Assembly: GCA_025175895.1 (NCBI GenBank)
Contig: CM046006.1
Span: forward strand, 69,584,288 to 69,648,287
From: Wurfbainia villosa
Lineage: Eukaryota > Streptophyta > Magnoliopsida > Zingiberales > Zingiberaceae
Direction: 5' to 3'
Length of the DNA stretch: 64,000 nucleotides
The notes under the pieces were generated by a model. The model saw nothing but the letters and a program-made list of their open reading frames with translations, made no database searches and was not told the origin of the DNA. This document shows, piece by piece, positions 34,853 to 45,873 of the stretch. Numbering within the stretch: the first letter of the stretch is position 1; every line of letters begins with the position of its first letter. Position numbers and translations under genes: made by a program.

Positions 34853-36165
34853 TTATTTTATCCCCGTGTGGTGGCGGAACAGAAGAGTTGAGTTTATTCC
34901 TCGACTATATATTATTTTATCCACATGTGGTGGCGGAACGGAAGAGTTGAGTTTATTCCTCAACTATATATTATTTTATCCACGTGTGGTGGCAGAACGA
35001 AAGAATTGAGTTTATTCCTCAACTATATATTACTTTATTCTCGTGTGGTGGCGGAACGGAAGAGTTGAGTTTATTCCTCAACTATATATTACTTTATCCC
35101 CGTGTGGTGGTGGAACGGAAGAGTTGAATTTATTCCTCAACTATATATTATTTTATCCACGTGTGGTGGCAGAACGGAAGAGTTGAGTTTATTCCTCAAT
35201 TATATATTATTTTATCCCCGTGTGGTGGCGGAACGGAAGAGTTGAGTTTATTCCTCAACTATATATTACTTTATCCCCGTGTGGTGGTGGAACGGAAGAG
35301 TTGAATTTATTCCTCAACTATATATTATTTTATCCCCGTGTGGTGACAGAACGGAAGATTTGAGTTTATTCCTCAATTATATATTATTTTATCCCCGTGT
35401 GGTGGCGAAACGGAAGAGTTGAGTATACCTCTCAACTATATATTATTTTATTCCCGTGCAGTGGTGGAACGGAAGAACTGAGCATTCCTCAGTTATATAT
35501 TATTCTATCCCCATGTGGTGGTAGAACGGAAGAGTTGAGTATACCTCTCAACTATATATTATTTTATCCCTGTGCGGTGGCAAAACGGAAGAGTTGAGCA
35601 TACCTCTCAACTATATATATTATTTTATCCCCGTGTGGTGGCAGAACGGAAGAGATGAGTTTATTCCTCAATTATATATTATTTTATCTCCATGTGGTGG
35701 CAGAACGGAAGAGTTGAGTTTATTCCTCAACTATATATTATTTTATCCCCGTGTGGTGGCGGAACGGAAGAGTTGAGTTATTCCTCAACTATATATTATT
35801 TTATCCCCGTACGGTGGTGGAATGGAAGAACTGAGCATTCCTCAGTTATATATTATTCTATCCCCGTGTGGTAGTGGAACGGAAGAACTGTGCATCCCTC
35901 AGTTATATATTATTTTTATCCCCGTGTGATGGTGGAACGGAAGAGTTGAGTATCTCCTCAACTATATATTATTTTATCCCCCTGTGGTGGCGGAACGGAA
36001 GAGTTGAGTATCTCCTCAACTATATATTATTTTATCCCCGTGCGGTGGTGGAATGGAAGAATTGAACATTCCTCAGTTATATATATTACTTTATCCCCGT
36101 GTGGTGGTGGAACGGAAGAGCTGAGTATACCCTCAGCTGTATATTATTTTATCCTCATGCAGTGG
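34853..36165 (+). repeat. Array of about 22 copies of a 59-bp hairpin repeat
   Basis: Units of 57-60 bases follow the pattern TTATTTTATCCCCGTGTGG, TGGCGGAACGGAAG, then an inverted repeat such as AGTTGAG-loop-CTCAACT, then TATATA. In variant units both arms change together: AACTGAG/CTCAGTT (near 35476, 35828) and AGCTGAG/CTCAGCT (near 36118). Loops differ (TTTATTC, TATACCT, TATCTC, CATTC, TATACC). Tandem repeats in the region after pol are known for Tat elements. Short ORFs here are repeat translations. Confidence 0.92.
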
Positions 36166-36400
36166 AAGTGCATACGTGATTCCTGCGTAATGAAAGGGTG
36201 GAGAAGTTGTATGTTTATTTAATTTTTGTATTATCCAAGAGAAGTGTAAAATTTGGCACAGCCGGAGGAAGGCTAGAAAAAGAGGATAAGAGAGGAAGGA
36301 TATAGGCGAAAGCTTATATTGCAGAAAGTTCATTATTGGGAGGTACTGAAGAAGCCTCTTTGCGTGGCTTGGGTTGGCGTAGTAGCTGCCGGAGGTAAGA

Positions 36401-36601
36401 CTATTGTATGAAGATGTGCTTGGATAAGTCCTTCTGGGATACTGCCAGTTGCTGGCGCAGGGAGTAGTTGCTGGTAGAAGCCTCCCTCAAATGTCGCTAC
36501 AGATATCCAACCTGTTCCTCCAGAGTGGCGATGTAGCGCTGTTCCTCAGTCTTTTCCTCAGGAGGAAAAGAGCTGCTACCCTGTTCGGAAGTTTGTTCCA
36601 T
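36401..36601 (-). pseudogene. Short antisense ORF with coiled-coil character (element A)
   Basis: The ATG at 36601 starts MEQTSEQGSSSFPPEE and continues through a charged helical stretch (R-Y-I-A-T-L-E-E-Q) to a stop at 36401-36403. It has one in-frame stop at 36497-36499. Family unknown; it resembles the coiled-coil parts of the neighbouring antisense ORFs. Confidence 0.4.
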
Positions 36602-36942
36602 GGCGAGGAGGGGAAAAAGAAAGGATGAATATTAGACAAACGATAGTTTGAGGTCCTTATAGCGGTGAAGGAAGAAGGCGCATTGACTCGCGGAGGAGGA
36701 AAAAATAATAAATGCTAGTAAAGAAGGGAAAACGTAAAGACAGTAAGTGAGAGTTGTTAGTGCAGTAACTCCGAGAAGGATGGTTCAAATTCCACGGAAG
36801 CAGTAAAGGGAAGTATGTTCAAATAGGGTTGCAGTCTTTTCTGGCGGCAATTGTTCTACATTTACAGGAAAGCGACAAAAATAAATCTCAGTACCCCCTT
36901 TTCTTGTTATTAATATTCTTGACAACAGTTACATTATTTAAG

Positions 36943-37413
36943 CTAATCATTATACAAGCTTTTATGATTATCACTAGTAGGAGGATTATCAGAGGACTCC
37001 TCCGGAGGGGAAGGCGCCAAGATGACTCTGTAGAGGTCGCCTTGAGATGGAGGTGCCACTGGTGGAGTTTCGTCAAAAGGGGGCAGATGGGTCCCCGCTG
37101 GAGGGACTGGAACGAATGCTAGGGCCGGCGGAAGCGGAGGAAGTTCAGCGGAGGCTCGAGGATCTCCTACCGTGTATTCCCACGTCAGGGAAGGATTCCA
37201 GACCCCGTTGCGGAATGAAGGAAAGGGGGCTCGGAAGGATCTCCCTGGATTAGGAGGGGGAGCAATGGCTGATGATGGAGTCGAAAATGGACGAAACGCC
37301 GAAGTTGCAGTCAATTGCGTTTCAGATTCTTCAGTGTCTTCTGTGGCCCAGTCATGCAATTCAAAAGAGTTAGAGTCCGAAGAGATCTCAATGGGGTGTT
37401 CCGCGGAAGCCAT
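36943..37413 (-). CDS. Antisense Pro/Ser-rich ORF in element A, unknown
   Basis: The ATG at 37413 starts MASAEHPIEISSDSNSF, and the frame stays open for about 157 residues. The beginning is acidic (T-E-D-T-E-E-S-E), followed by a Pro-rich body with no recognised domain. It lies between the tandem array and antisense group 2. It may be an exon or fragment of the element's antisense gene. Function unknown. Confidence 0.4.
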   Translation of the reverse strand: MASAEHPIEISSDSNSFELHDWATEDTEESETQLTATSAFRPFSTPSSAIAPPPNPGRSFRAPFPSFRNGVWNPSLTWEYTVGDPRASAELPPLPPALAFVPVPPAGTHLPPFDETPPVAPPSQGDLYRVILAPSPPEESSDNPPTSDNHKSLYND

Positions 37414-37875
37414 GAGAGTGAGATGGAAGGTCGAAGACACTTGGGGTGACAATTTATAATCGAGGGAGGAGGAACTGCATTTGTCCTCGGGAAGGAGAAG
37501 AAGAGGAAAAGACTAACATCATAATGGCGTCAGCATAGAAAATCATCGAGATATCATTTTCGGAGCGGCCAAGTAGCTTGAGAAGATCAAGAGGCAGAAG
37601 TAAGTTAATTGTTGGTCGAGCCAAAATTGGTTCGGGCCAAAAGAAGATCACTCCGGGGATATCCCGAACGGATTCCCGAGCAAAAAGTGTCATCATTCAT
37701 TTAACGTTATACAAGGCAGAAAATGGGCAGTAATTGTGAAAAGAAAGAAACATAGAACAGACTAAAAATTTCAAACCCACACCAAGGCATACATGAGGAA
37801 TAACGAAAAGTCGTATCGATTCAAATATTCTTTAACAACGAAGGAGCAGTCATTACAAGGAGCAAATATGACAAA

Positions 37876-40217
37876 TTACAATTCAAAGAGTTCGGGGGGG
37901 CATCTAGATAAAGCTGTTGCGGGATTCAAGTAGCTGGTGTCCGTGCCAGGAGGAGGATACCCTCGTTCGACATTTAAAGCCAAAGACCCGCTGAAGCCCA
38001 GTATAAATAAGCCTACCCCCTTCTGAACGTAACGCCCCTTCAAATCTGCCTCCTGTTCCTTCAGTTGGGATTGGTAGGTAGCAAGTTGGGTCTGGCATTC
38101 AGCTAATTGGGATGCCAAGGCATCTCTTTCTGTTGCTGCTGCCACAGCCCGCTAACCCAAAGCAGATAAAGCTTCGGTATATTCTTGGTGAAGCTCTCGT
38201 TGCTGCCGAGTCACAGAAGACAGGACTTCAGGGAAGGTAGCCACCAGGGAAGAGAGTTCTCCGCACCTCTCCAAGCAGGATTTTTGGGTAGCCTCCCATG
38301 TTTGACGTTCTTGCTGCAACTGCTGGATGGTGGCTGAAGAATCAGCAGCTTGAATATATGCATCCGCAAGTTGTCTTTTATACTCGGTCAGCTCGTGGGT
38401 AAGGAGGTCCACCTGCTGAAGTTGGCTAGACTGCAAGAATATTTGTTGTTCGAGGTCTTCATTTTTCCGTTGGAGCTCCTCCTTCTCACTCTGGGCCAGG
38501 GCCAATTGGGTTATGGAATCCTCGTGACCGGTAATTAAATCGATTCCTTCTCGCCGCTTTCATTCACCATTGTGTGAGTTTATTCCAAAGGCGCTGGCAA
38601 AATGGCGAGTCTCCACACTAGACTGGAACTGGGGTATGTGGGATGTCATCTTATTATAAGTGGTCGATACCTGCAGCAAAAAGAGGCAGATGTTAAGCAT
38701 GGGCATATATATATGTATATCCTAAAGATCAAGAAAGGGAACAATTACCTCGGCCAGAAGTTTGCCCATATGATTGCAGGGACCCTGTACGCCTGATTGG
38801 TTGGAGAATTTTACTTCTGACAGGTGACAGATTTTTAGGGAGGATCCCAGCGTGGCTAATGGAGGATTCGGGACGGGAAGATCTCTCCCCTCTGAAGAGG
38901 GAGAGGGACCTACAATCCGAGAGGGAGCAGGAGAAGGATGTGCTTCAGGAGGAATAGTTACCGGGAGAGATTCAGTCGGGGAATGTGTGGGAGAGTCAAG
39001 AAGAATAGGGAATGAAACAGGGGAGTGAGAAGGAGATCTTCCCCCTTGAGGGGAAGAAGATGGGGTGGCTAAGGTGGTATCCCTCACCTTCGGTTCGTAT
39101 ACGACTAGGCGTTGGTGTTTCTCCCGTTTGGAAGGGGATGACAGAGGAGAGGAACGGGCAGAAGAGGATGCGGGAAGGGACGAAGAACTGGGGACTCCTT
39201 CTCTGACAAGACGCAATCTCTTCCGAGGTGAAGAGGGGGCAGCTGCAGATTTACCTCGTTTCGTGGAGGTCTTCTTTTTCCTAGCTGCATCAACCTCCTC
39301 GCCTTTTACAAAAGCGTTCTGCATTAGGTTATCTGCGAAATCCATTGTTACAATAGGTAGGTTGATCCAGATAATGAGTTATATCAAACATGAATACTAT
39401 CCTACCTATGGCGGTCGGGGCAGTTAGAGGAAAAGGGGATAGCCCGTAGTGACTAAGGAGGGGAGGTTTCATCTAGTGGTCGGAGCAATAGTAGAATTCT
39501 CTCAACACTTTGTAAACCACAGAGAAAGGACATTGGGTCCTCATTTGCGAAAGGGAGGTAGCTCTGGAAGATCTAACTTCCAGGTATCTGAGTAGGAGAG
39601 GGGCGTTGGAAGCTGAGCGAAGAAATATAATTCTTCCCATCCTTTGTGGAAAGAGGGCATATTCACTAAGAATTGACAGCCCGTGCGACTTGAGAGGTAG
39701 AAGAGGTCCGCCTTAGAAGATTTTAGTTGAAAGAAGCAGTGGAACAGTTGGGGGGATAAAGGGAGGTTTAGGTGCCGAAATACTATGGTGGTCCCCGATA
39801 AAATACGGAAGGAATTGAGGGTAAATTGATTTAAGGACAGCCCATAAAAATCTAAGATTTCTAAGTAGGGAGAGGGCACGAGCAAAAACAAACCATTAAG
39901 GAATTGTTCGGAAAAGAAGCAAGTCAGGGCGCGGGGGGGGGAGGACGATGTGGTCGTTAAGTCTTAGTATTGAAACGACATTGTATGGAGGGGTTTATGA
40001 ATTGGTTCCTAAGGTTAAAGAAATAATGTTTGCTGTCTAGTTGGGTGACGGTGTGCTCGTACCAAGGAGATGAGGGCAAGGTCTTAGGGGTCATAGGTAT
40101 AGAACAAGGAAGAACACTTACTTGAAGGATGAAGAAGGAACATTTGCGAAAAGGGGGGGCTAGGTCATTGAAACACCGCTGGAAGGGAGAAGTGGAAAAG
40201 ACTGGATTGTTAAGCAC
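37876..40217 (-). pseudogene. Element A antisense ORF group 2: gypsy-associated domain, Ser/Pro-rich part, coiled coil
   Basis: On the minus strand, 40217-39957 and 39891-39541 resemble the plant 'putative gypsy type transposon' domain (Pfam Transposase_28), with FYGLSLNQFTLNSF and a K-G-W-E-E-L-Y-F-F phrase. This is followed by 39345-38722 (MDFADNLMQN, a Lys/Arg-rich patch, then Ser/Pro-rich), 38505-38152 (Gln/Glu/Leu heptads) and 38145-37876. The parts at 39891, 39345, 38505 and 38145 share one frame, so a single antisense protein or spliced gene is plausible. Domain naming is from pattern memory. Confidence 0.55.
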
Positions 40218-40456
40218 GTTAAGTTATGCATAAAAAGAAAGGGTGAAGAATTATATAGGGTTTTTGTGACTTTTCGACTACCTAAGAGAAAAAGAGAAGC
40301 ATGACCCATTGGCCCATTAAGCCGCTTCGAGCATATGGAGTAGGGCCATGAGAAAAAAGTGAGTTTGAATCGGCGAGCAAAGGATGAGTTAGAGGCCTAA
40401 TACATTTAGAAAGTCAAACTTATGACTTCGCTTGACTATTTTTGGGGGTTGACTAA

Positions 40457-41444
40457 TGATACTATTGTTACCTCTTTTCTGTGAATCGGGTAAGAATACT
40501 CGCGTGTAAGACACTATCCGAACTGAGTAACCGATTCGGCAAGGGAAGCAAGGTAGAATGGTTCGAGCACGACAGTCTGGGGCAGTTGGAACGGGAGGAT
40601 AGTTTGAGGTAGTTGGCACGGCGGGGCGATCGCGGAGATCATTTCGGTACGAGACGGATGAGAATTGGCTCGGTCTAGTTGGCCTAGAAATGGTTCGGTA
40701 CGAGAAGAAGGAGAGTTGGTTCGGGCTACCGAGAAAAGCCTAAGAGATACGCTACACGTAAGCGACAGGTGTAAGTTAGTTTTATCGAAGGCAAGTGGCT
40801 GAAAGGGATGGGCTAGAATATTTCCCGAAATGTAAATAAGAAGTTGTTACACAGTAGGAGAGGGCCCCCACATAATATTCCAAGGAGCCTTCGCTCCCCT
40901 TGTCTGTAACAGAATGATTCTCCAGATGGGTAAGGTGGCCATATGTACGATGAAGGAGGTTTGTGGTGCGACAGTTGGCTAGAGGAAGAGGATAAAAGGG
41001 AGAAGCAGAGCAAGAGAAAGGGGATCCGTATTATTCCAACAGGCAAGAGACGAAGATACATTCTGAAGGGGAGAGCAACCACATCGTCGGAGAAGGAGCT
41101 AAGGAGAGTAGTGAGCTCCATCTTTCTTATACTGTTTCCTGTGTATTGACCTAATTATAAGAGGTTTTCTCCTCCACCTCCGAAAGTTCTTTCCGCGAAG
41201 GAGGAAGTTCATAGTGAAAGTGCTTTGACACAGTAGCTGGTGGGAGAGCTCATCCCCATGGAGTAGAAATTCTTATTCTGAATCACGTTACATCCTGTGT
41301 CTTTGTTCGTTGCTTGCGTTGGCGTGCGTTTCTCTTATTCACGTTTCATTTTACTATTGCTGCCGGAGAGAATCTCCTAAACTTCCTTCGCGCCCCACTG
41401 CGTTGAAAGGAAGTCAGCAGACCTTCTTCTCCGTCACCGCATCA
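40457..41444 (+). repeat. Element A 3' LTR
   Basis: 988 bp, matching 7791-8778 in length and followed by the target duplication CAAAT (41445-41449). A clear polypurine tract is not seen just upstream; the best candidate is the G-run near 40444-40448. Confidence 0.92.
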
Positions 41445-41449
41445 CAAAT

Positions 41450-42176
41450 AAAAAATTAAAAGATACTTTTGGGCTAATCCTTTTTTATTTTTTTTAATAA
41501 TCCATATCTCCATTTCGTTGATTAATCTTGAAGATAAATGACTTTTTTTCATCTTTCATTTACGGAGTAAATTTGTAGTACATATTATGCACATTTAGAA
41601 ATTGATCTTTAAGATATTTGTCTCATTTGAATGTAGATTCTTTTATTGTTCATCTAAGTATTTTAACATTAGTCTATTCTTATTCTATATTAGGATAATT
41701 CATTATCATTTGGACTTAAAACATAAAATTCTAGTGGGCAACTAGTTTTACACAAACATCCTTTATTATTATTTTATAAAATGACATTTAAAAAAAATAT
41801 ATCATAGTAACATTCTAAACATATTTTTCATTTTAAAAATATTCTTTTTTTTCAACATTTTTATATATATTATAATGTTGAAGTAGTTATGTTATAACCA
41901 CTATTTTTACAAATTTGGTAAAATATATTTTGATATAAAAGTTTTTTATTAGTTTTGGCTAAGTTAAATTTAAAAAAAAATATTAAGTTGATTTATTTTA
42001 ATATGTCCTGATAGATAAAAGTAACTATTAAGGTACTTTTAGATGAGAAATAACCTTAAATTCTATTTTAATATTTAAAAAAAAAGAAATATCTTTTATG
42101 AAAATGATGATTAAGAGGACCGGCCTGAAAATTAATCGCTCTAGTAAGTCGTAAAGTTAGGCGTCGTTGGGTCATA
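41450..42176. other. AT-rich spacer left of the FAR1-related gene
   Basis: No ORF, repeat or RNA gene was recognised. This is the probable promoter side of the gene at 43489, with no convincing TATA box identified. Confidence 0.5.
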
Positions 42177-42179
42177 TTA

Positions 42180-43488
42180 GACCGGATGAAATCGATGTTT
42201 AGTTCGGCAGATGGTAACAGAGGATGCTCCGGGGCAGGGCTCGACTGCTAGTTTGTACCTGGTTAGGGCAGGCTCCTCGAGCAGCGAAACTAGGCCTCGG
42301 CCTTTCTCCGGCGCCGGCGGGGGCGGTGCTCGTTGATCTCCGGCGATTCCTCGGTGTTCTAGGCGTCTAGTTCGTTGGACCGGTACGTTCATTTCTTCTC
42401 CCCCCCCCCCCCCCCACTTCTTTCTTATCTTATTACATTCGGTTCGGAGTCCTCAGTCGTCATTTGAGATTGCGCTCCGACCGAGGAGGTGACAGGTGGA
42501 AGAGAGAGTTGGTTGGGTGGGAATTCTACTGCTTCTGCTAATCGATTTATTTCTTCTTCCTTAGTTTGAATTTTGATGGGAAATTAGTGAAGCCTTTCTT
42601 CTCATCATAATACGCCTATCGACTCTATTTTATATACTTCATGCGTTTCAGTGTACTGCGTTTATATCACCCATCGTTTCAAAATTAGTCCTAATGTACT
42701 CTTGTCATTCTAATTCTGTCTATTAGGGAAATACAACATGATGTTCACATAGAATAATTGCTATACACATAACTGAAACACACGGATGTTTTGGTTCTAG
42801 CTTTAGTGTTATCGTCATCTGCCCTTTCTTAGGAACACATTTTTGTATGTGATTTATTTTCTCGTGTGATCTTTGCCAACTTAATACCTAGAAATTACTT
42901 TCATCATGAACAGACTAGTAGGAGGATGGAGTTATCTTTGCAAAACAGGGGAGCCTTTTTTCTTTTTCTTTCTTCCTCTAAGCAATGGAGGTAGATTTAT
43001 ATTCTTAGCATAGTGTTGTAGTTTATGCAACACGTCTAGGTTTAGGGTTATTAAATAAGACTTGTTTGTTATTTTTTTTCCAATAGAAAATAAAAATTCA
43101 TGAGCTAAATTCATAAGCATGTTGTGTTCTGAATGTTGTTTCACTAACAATTTTTTAAACATAAGATTTAAATATTCATTTGTTTGGTTAAGATTTAAGG
43201 CCAATATCTATCAGCTCCGTTTCATGTGTGCTATGCTATCTGACAAAATTTATTTAGGCACGTCCCATCACTATCATATTTTTAAAACAAAAATTATTTT
43301 GTTATTTAAAAAAAAAATTGGGGAATGGCTAACCAGGCAAGGAACATGGACAGAATAAATCCTCAGAATCTACACATGATTATCTTTACGGTCTTGAGAG
43401 CTTGTTTTATCTTCATTATTCTACTTGAAATTGTCATCTTAACATTATATGCATCACTTTATCTGATTTCAGGACATAATTTCTCCAT
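42180..43488 (+). promoter_or_regulatory. Spliced 5' leader of the FAR1-related gene
   Basis: A GC-rich stretch (about 42180-42382) ends at a plausible donor, ACCG then GTACGTTC, at 42382/42383. The intron would run to the acceptor TCTGATTTCAG ending at 43472, leaving a 16-base leader (43473-43488) before the ATG. A run of 16 C lies at 42400-42415, just inside the intron. The transcription start is unknown, so the left edge is approximate. Confidence 0.55.
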
Positions 43489-45873
43489 ATGGAAACTACC
43501 TCAAGCGAGGATGATGAGTCACTTAAGGATAACAATGTGGATCTCAATGATGATAACGTTGAACAGCATATGTCATTTGATGTCAGCAGTCAGTTGGCTG
43601 ATGCAGACAATCTATTTTCCTCTCATCAGCATAACTCAGAGAATATTGAACCTTTTGTAGGTATGGAATTTGAATCAGAAGAGTCTGCAAAATTGTTTTA
43701 TATGGCATATGCTAGTCGTGTGGGTTTCTCTGTACGTATCAGCAAGTCTCGACGATCAAGAAATGATGAGTCCATCATCATGCGGCGCTTTGTGTGCTCT
43801 AAAGAGGGTTTCCATTTGAAGAAAGGGAAATTTGATGATGGAAAGAAGAAGAGAAAGCGTGCAACGATTCGAGAAGGTTGCAATGCTATGATTGAAGTAA
43901 TTCAAAAATACTATGGCAGATGGGTAGTTACTAAACTTGTGAAGGAGCACAATCATGTAGTGGCCGCGCCTAGTAGAGTTCTCTATGTGGCACCTGAATC
44001 ATATGGTAATGCAGACCCATACCTGGGAATGGAATTCCCATCCCATGAATCTGCCCAAACATTTTATTATGCTTACGCTAGCCGCATTGGATTTGATGTC
44101 CGCATAAGACTATCCCGTCGTTCAACAAGGGATGAGTCCTTTGTTATGCGGCGCTTTGTGTGTACTAAAGAAGGTTTTACTCCATACGAAGACAATTTTG
44201 ATGAGAGCAAGAAAAAAAGAAATCGAACTCCTACAAGAGAAGGTTGCAAGGCCATGTTTGAGGTGATTAAGAAAGATTATGGTAAATGGATAGTTTCTAA
44301 ACTTGTCTTGGAGCACACTCATGATCTAGCAGTTGCACCAAGCAAAGTGCACTATATCCAATCTGATTGTGAAGTAGTTGTACTTGCTAAAAGTAGCACA
44401 CTTAACCGTGAAAAGCCAGCAACTCCTTGCTCAAAAACACATCTTGGAAAATTTGGGGAATTCAGTGATGTTCCTTCAAATGTCAATGGTTTTAGAACTG
44501 AAGCAAGAGATACAGTACAGTCTACCTTTGAGTTGGATGACACACAAAATCTTTTGGAGTATTTCAAGAGAATGCAAGCAGAAAATCCTACATACTATTA
44601 TGCATTTCAAGTTGACAAAAATAATTGTCTTACTCATGCATTCTGGGCTGATGCAAAAGCTAAGATGGCATACTACTATTTTGGTGATGCTGTAACAGTT
44701 GATACATCATTTATGGAAAATAAGAACATGGTTCCTTTTGTTACCTTCACTGGCGTGAATCATCATTTGCAGTCTGTAAATTTTGGATTTGCTCTGCTTA
44801 CAGATGATTCGGAAGCTTCATTTGTTTGGCTTTTTGAAAATTGGATTATAGCAATGTGTGGACGCCATCCAGTTTCTCTGAGCACCGCCTACCATGAGGC
44901 TATCGGATCAGCAATTTCTAGGGTGTTCCCTGGGACACGTCAAAGAATTGGTAAACAGCATGTCTTCGATAAGTGTAATGAAAGCTTGTCTGATGTTTAT
45001 ATGACTCGAAATACTTTCAAATGGGAATTTGAAAATTGTGTCAATCAGTCTGGAACAGCTGATGTATTTGAGTCATGTTGGTTGGCGTTAATTGAGAAGT
45101 TTGACCTGAGTGAAAATTCATGGCTGCAACTTCTGTTTGACATCAGACAAAAATGGGTCCCTGCTTATGTGAAAGATGTATTTACTGCAGAAGTTTCATT
45201 AACTCAAAAACCTGAAAGCCTCATCAATTTTTTTGAGAAGTACTTCAATACGAAAACATCCTTGCTGGTGCTTGCTTCTTTGCTTGAACAAGCTATGACA
45301 GGTTGGTATGAAAGGGAGGCATTAGAAGATCTAGCTTCATCTTATACAAGACCAATTCTGAGTACACCATCAAACATGCTGAAACAAGTGGTGGATATCT
45401 ATACAAGAACAATATTTGATGTATTTCAGGAGGAATTTGTGGAATCACTTGGTTATTTAGTTGACAAAATAGATGACGGTGTTATTTGCAAGTTTAATGT
45501 CACTAAGAATGAGGATATTAGTATTTCTTTTATAGTGACTTATGACTTCTCAAACAAAAGAACAAGTTGCAGCTGCTCTAAGTTTGAGACATCTGGTATC
45601 CTATGTCGGCATATATTGAGGGTCTTTCTAACAGTTGATGTTCGCTCCCTTCCAGAGTGTTATATATTGAAGAGGTGGACCAAAGATGCCAAGAATGGCT
45701 TTGTATTGGATGAGAGCATACGTTATACTGAACTTTATCGTGATGCTGTAAAGTATGCAAGAGAAGGATCAACATCTGAGGAGGTTTATGCAATAGCAAA
45801 GAGTGCGCTTCAGATTGGTTTCTCTCAAGTATTGACTGCAAAGAAGAATATTGCAAGTCAATGTACAATGTGA
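43489..45873 (+). CDS. FAR1-RELATED SEQUENCE (FRS) protein with two FAR1 DNA-binding domains
   Basis: This is a single uninterrupted coding exon of 794 residues. It has an acidic N-terminus, a first FAR1 domain (about 68-157) and a second (about 191-280). Each keeps the zinc-ligand pattern F-V-C, E-G-C and H-N-H or H-T-H. A MULE-type transposase-derived domain (about 400-492; DAVTVDTSF to FPGTRQRIG) and a SWIM zinc finger C-S-C...C-R-H (about 690-712) follow. FAR1/FHY3/FRS proteins are nuclear transcription factors domesticated from Mutator-like transposases; some act in light signalling. The first transposase Asp (D405) is present, but the second is replaced in STAYHEA, and the usual C-x-W-H is K-Q-H. 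This argues for a regulatory role and not transposition. The tandem FAR1 layout resembles FRS5-type proteins, but that match is tentative. The gene looks intact. A candidate poly(A) signal AATAAA lies at 46261. Confidence 0.93.
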   Translation: METTSSEDDESLKDNNVDLNDDNVEQHMSFDVSSQLADADNLFSSHQHNSENIEPFVGMEFESEESAKLFYMAYASRVGFSVRISKSRRSRNDESIIMRRFVCSKEGFHLKKGKFDDGKKKRKRATIREGCNAMIEVIQKYYGRWVVTKLVKEHNHVVAAPSRVLYVAPESYGNADPYLGMEFPSHESAQTFYYAYASRIGFDVRIRLSRRSTRDESFVMRRFVCTKEGFTPYEDNFDESKKKRNRTPTREGCKAMFEVIKKDYGKWIVSKLVLEHTHDLAVAPSKVHYIQSDCEVVVLAKSSTLNREKPATPCSKTHLGKFGEFSDVPSNVNGFRTEARDTVQSTFELDDTQNLLEYFKRMQAENPTYYYAFQVDKNNCLTHAFWADAKAKMAYYYFGDAVTVDTSFMENKNMVPFVTFTGVNHHLQSVNFGFALLTDDSEASFVWLFENWIIAMCGRHPVSLSTAYHEAIGSAISRVFPGTRQRIGKQHVFDKCNESLSDVYMTRNTFKWEFENCVNQSGTADVFESCWLALIEKFDLSENSWLQLLFDIRQKWVPAYVKDVFTAEVSLTQKPESLINFFEKYFNTKTSLLVLASLLEQAMTGWYEREALEDLASSYTRPILSTPSNMLKQVVDIYTRTIFDVFQEEFVESLGYLVDKIDDGVICKFNVTKNEDISISFIVTYDFSNKRTSCSCSKFETSGILCRHILRVFLTVDVRSLPECYILKRWTKDAKNGFVLDESIRYTELYRDAVKYAREGSTSEEVYAIAKSALQIGFSQVLTAKKNIASQCTM

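Larger units (their letters stand above)
7791..41444 (+). mobile_element. Element A: Ty3/gypsy Tat-type LTR retrotransposon, interrupted by B, C and D
   Basis: Two 988-bp LTRs (7791-8778 and 40457-41444) begin TGATACTA and end in CA. They are flanked by identical 5-bp duplications CAAAT (7786-7790 and 41445-41449), so the outer ends belong to one insertion. Removing element B and element D with their target duplications leaves about 15.1 kb. Order: LTR, primer site, gag, protease, reverse transcriptase, RNase H, a second RNase H, integrase, then about 8 kb with antisense ORFs and a tandem repeat, then LTR. The second RNase H before integrase, the antisense ORFs and the tandem repeat after pol are known marks of the Tat lineage (Tat/Ogre/Retand). 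The coding region is dead: many stops, a frame break and an integrase deletion. Over the first 260 bases the LTRs differ at roughly 25 positions, so the insertion is not recent. Confidence 0.93.

Noticed and set aside
34853..36165. CRISPR-like look of regularly spaced palindromic repeats
   Set aside because: Units are contiguous with no unique spacers, no cas genes are present, and the host is a plant; it is a retroelement tandem repeat.
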